Assembly (NCBI GenBank): GCA_017643325.1
Contig: JAEPNS010000229.1
Span: 1 to 5,909 of the forward strand
Source of the DNA: Alphaproteobacteria bacterium
Lineage (GTDB): Bacteria; Pseudomonadota; Alphaproteobacteria; UBA6615
Length of the DNA: 5,909 bases
Direction: 5' to 3'
The notes under the pieces were generated by a model. That model had not been told where the DNA came from. It saw nothing but the letters and a program-made list of their open reading frames with translations, and ran no database searches. This document shows, piece by piece, positions 5,623 through 5,909 of this stretch. The translations under genes and the position numbers were made by a program. The number at the start of each line of letters is the position of its first letter. Position 1 is the stretch's first letter.

Positions 5623-5909
5623 TCAAAGATTCAGGACACGAACCGGACGAATCTGGATGCCGTCCACCCGGGCCAGCGCCACGGGCGTCGCAGCATCCAA
5701 CGCGAGGACGATTCCGTCGTCACCCGCCGTCGCGATTCTCTCCCGGTCCTGCGGTCGCAGGACCGGAACCGCCTGCCCATTGCGAAGTTTTTCGGCCTCG
5801 CGATCCGATAGGGCCAGCGCCGGGATGCCGTCCAGCGCGGTCTCAACCGGTAACAATATGGGTGAGGCGGCGGCACTATGGCCAAGTTCCTCCAGCTTTT
5901 CCAGCGAAA
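5623..5909 (-). CDS. truB: tRNA pseudouridine(55) synthase TruB, C-terminal part (5' end outside window)
   Basis: TruB makes pseudouridine at position 55 in the T-loop of tRNAs. Only the last ~95 residues are here. The catalytic Asp lies in the missing N-terminal part, so activity cannot be judged. The frame stays open to the right edge and reads SLEKLEELGHSAAASPILL before LPVETALDGIPALALSD, so the TTG at 5856 is internal and not a start. The segment RNGQAVPV followed by VALARVDG and the terminal IRPVRVLNL is the usual C-terminal domain ending of proteobacterial TruB. It is followed closely by rpsO and pnp, the conserved order at the end of the nusA-infB-rbfA region in many proteobacteria. 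Confidence 0.95.
   Translation of the reverse strand, partial: SLEKLEELGHSAAASPILLPVETALDGIPALALSDREAEKLRNGQAVPVLRPQDRERIATAGDDGIVLALDAATPVALARVDGIQIRPVRVLNL

Overview
The window is a GC-rich chromosomal stretch, most likely from an alphaproteobacterium. The basis is the gene order truB-rpsO-pnp, PNPase and S15 sequences that read as alphaproteobacterial, and strong G/C bias at third codon positions. A Rhodospirillales-like host is a guess only. The window is mostly ordinary core genome with one clearly foreign-looking insert.

Layout, left to right. (1) Bases 2-1372, + strand: the C-terminal ~456 residues of a xanthine dehydrogenase-family molybdopterin-binding subunit, with the catalytic Glu motif present and the gene running off the left edge. 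(2) Bases 1373-1498: a convergent intergenic gap filled by two inverted copies of a 34-bp REP-like palindromic repeat. (3) Bases 1499-1969, - strand: a small Nudix hydrolase of the diphosphoinositol-polyphosphate-phosphohydrolase-like type. (4) Bases 1970-2190: an intergenic stretch with three GTGAC repeats at helical spacing in front of the Nudix gene, a small palindrome and a terminator-like hairpin. (5) Bases 2191-2772, - strand: an AT-rich gene for a 193-residue helical, HEPN-like protein of unknown role. It sits between two similar terminator hairpins (41 of 48 aligned bases match). (6) Bases 2824-2856: the pnp terminator. (7) Bases 2917-5121, - strand: pnp, complete. (8) Bases 5122-5334: a structured rpsO-pnp spacer with a long bulged hairpin. 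(9) Bases 5335-5604, - strand: rpsO. (10) Bases 5623-5909, - strand: the C-terminus of truB, running off the right edge.

truB, rpsO and pnp form the conserved translation/RNA-decay operon: tRNA pseudouridylation, the S15 ribosomal protein, and the 3'-5' exoribonuclease. The spacer hairpin between rpsO and pnp is the likely place where the transcript is processed. The left-hand genes (molybdenum hydroxylase, Nudix hydrolase) have no visible functional tie to that operon.

No complete new system is visible. The points most worth a second look are the AT-rich HEPN-like gene bracketed by duplicated terminators, the compensatory base-pair changes between the two REP-like repeats, and the spaced GTGAC array upstream of the Nudix gene.
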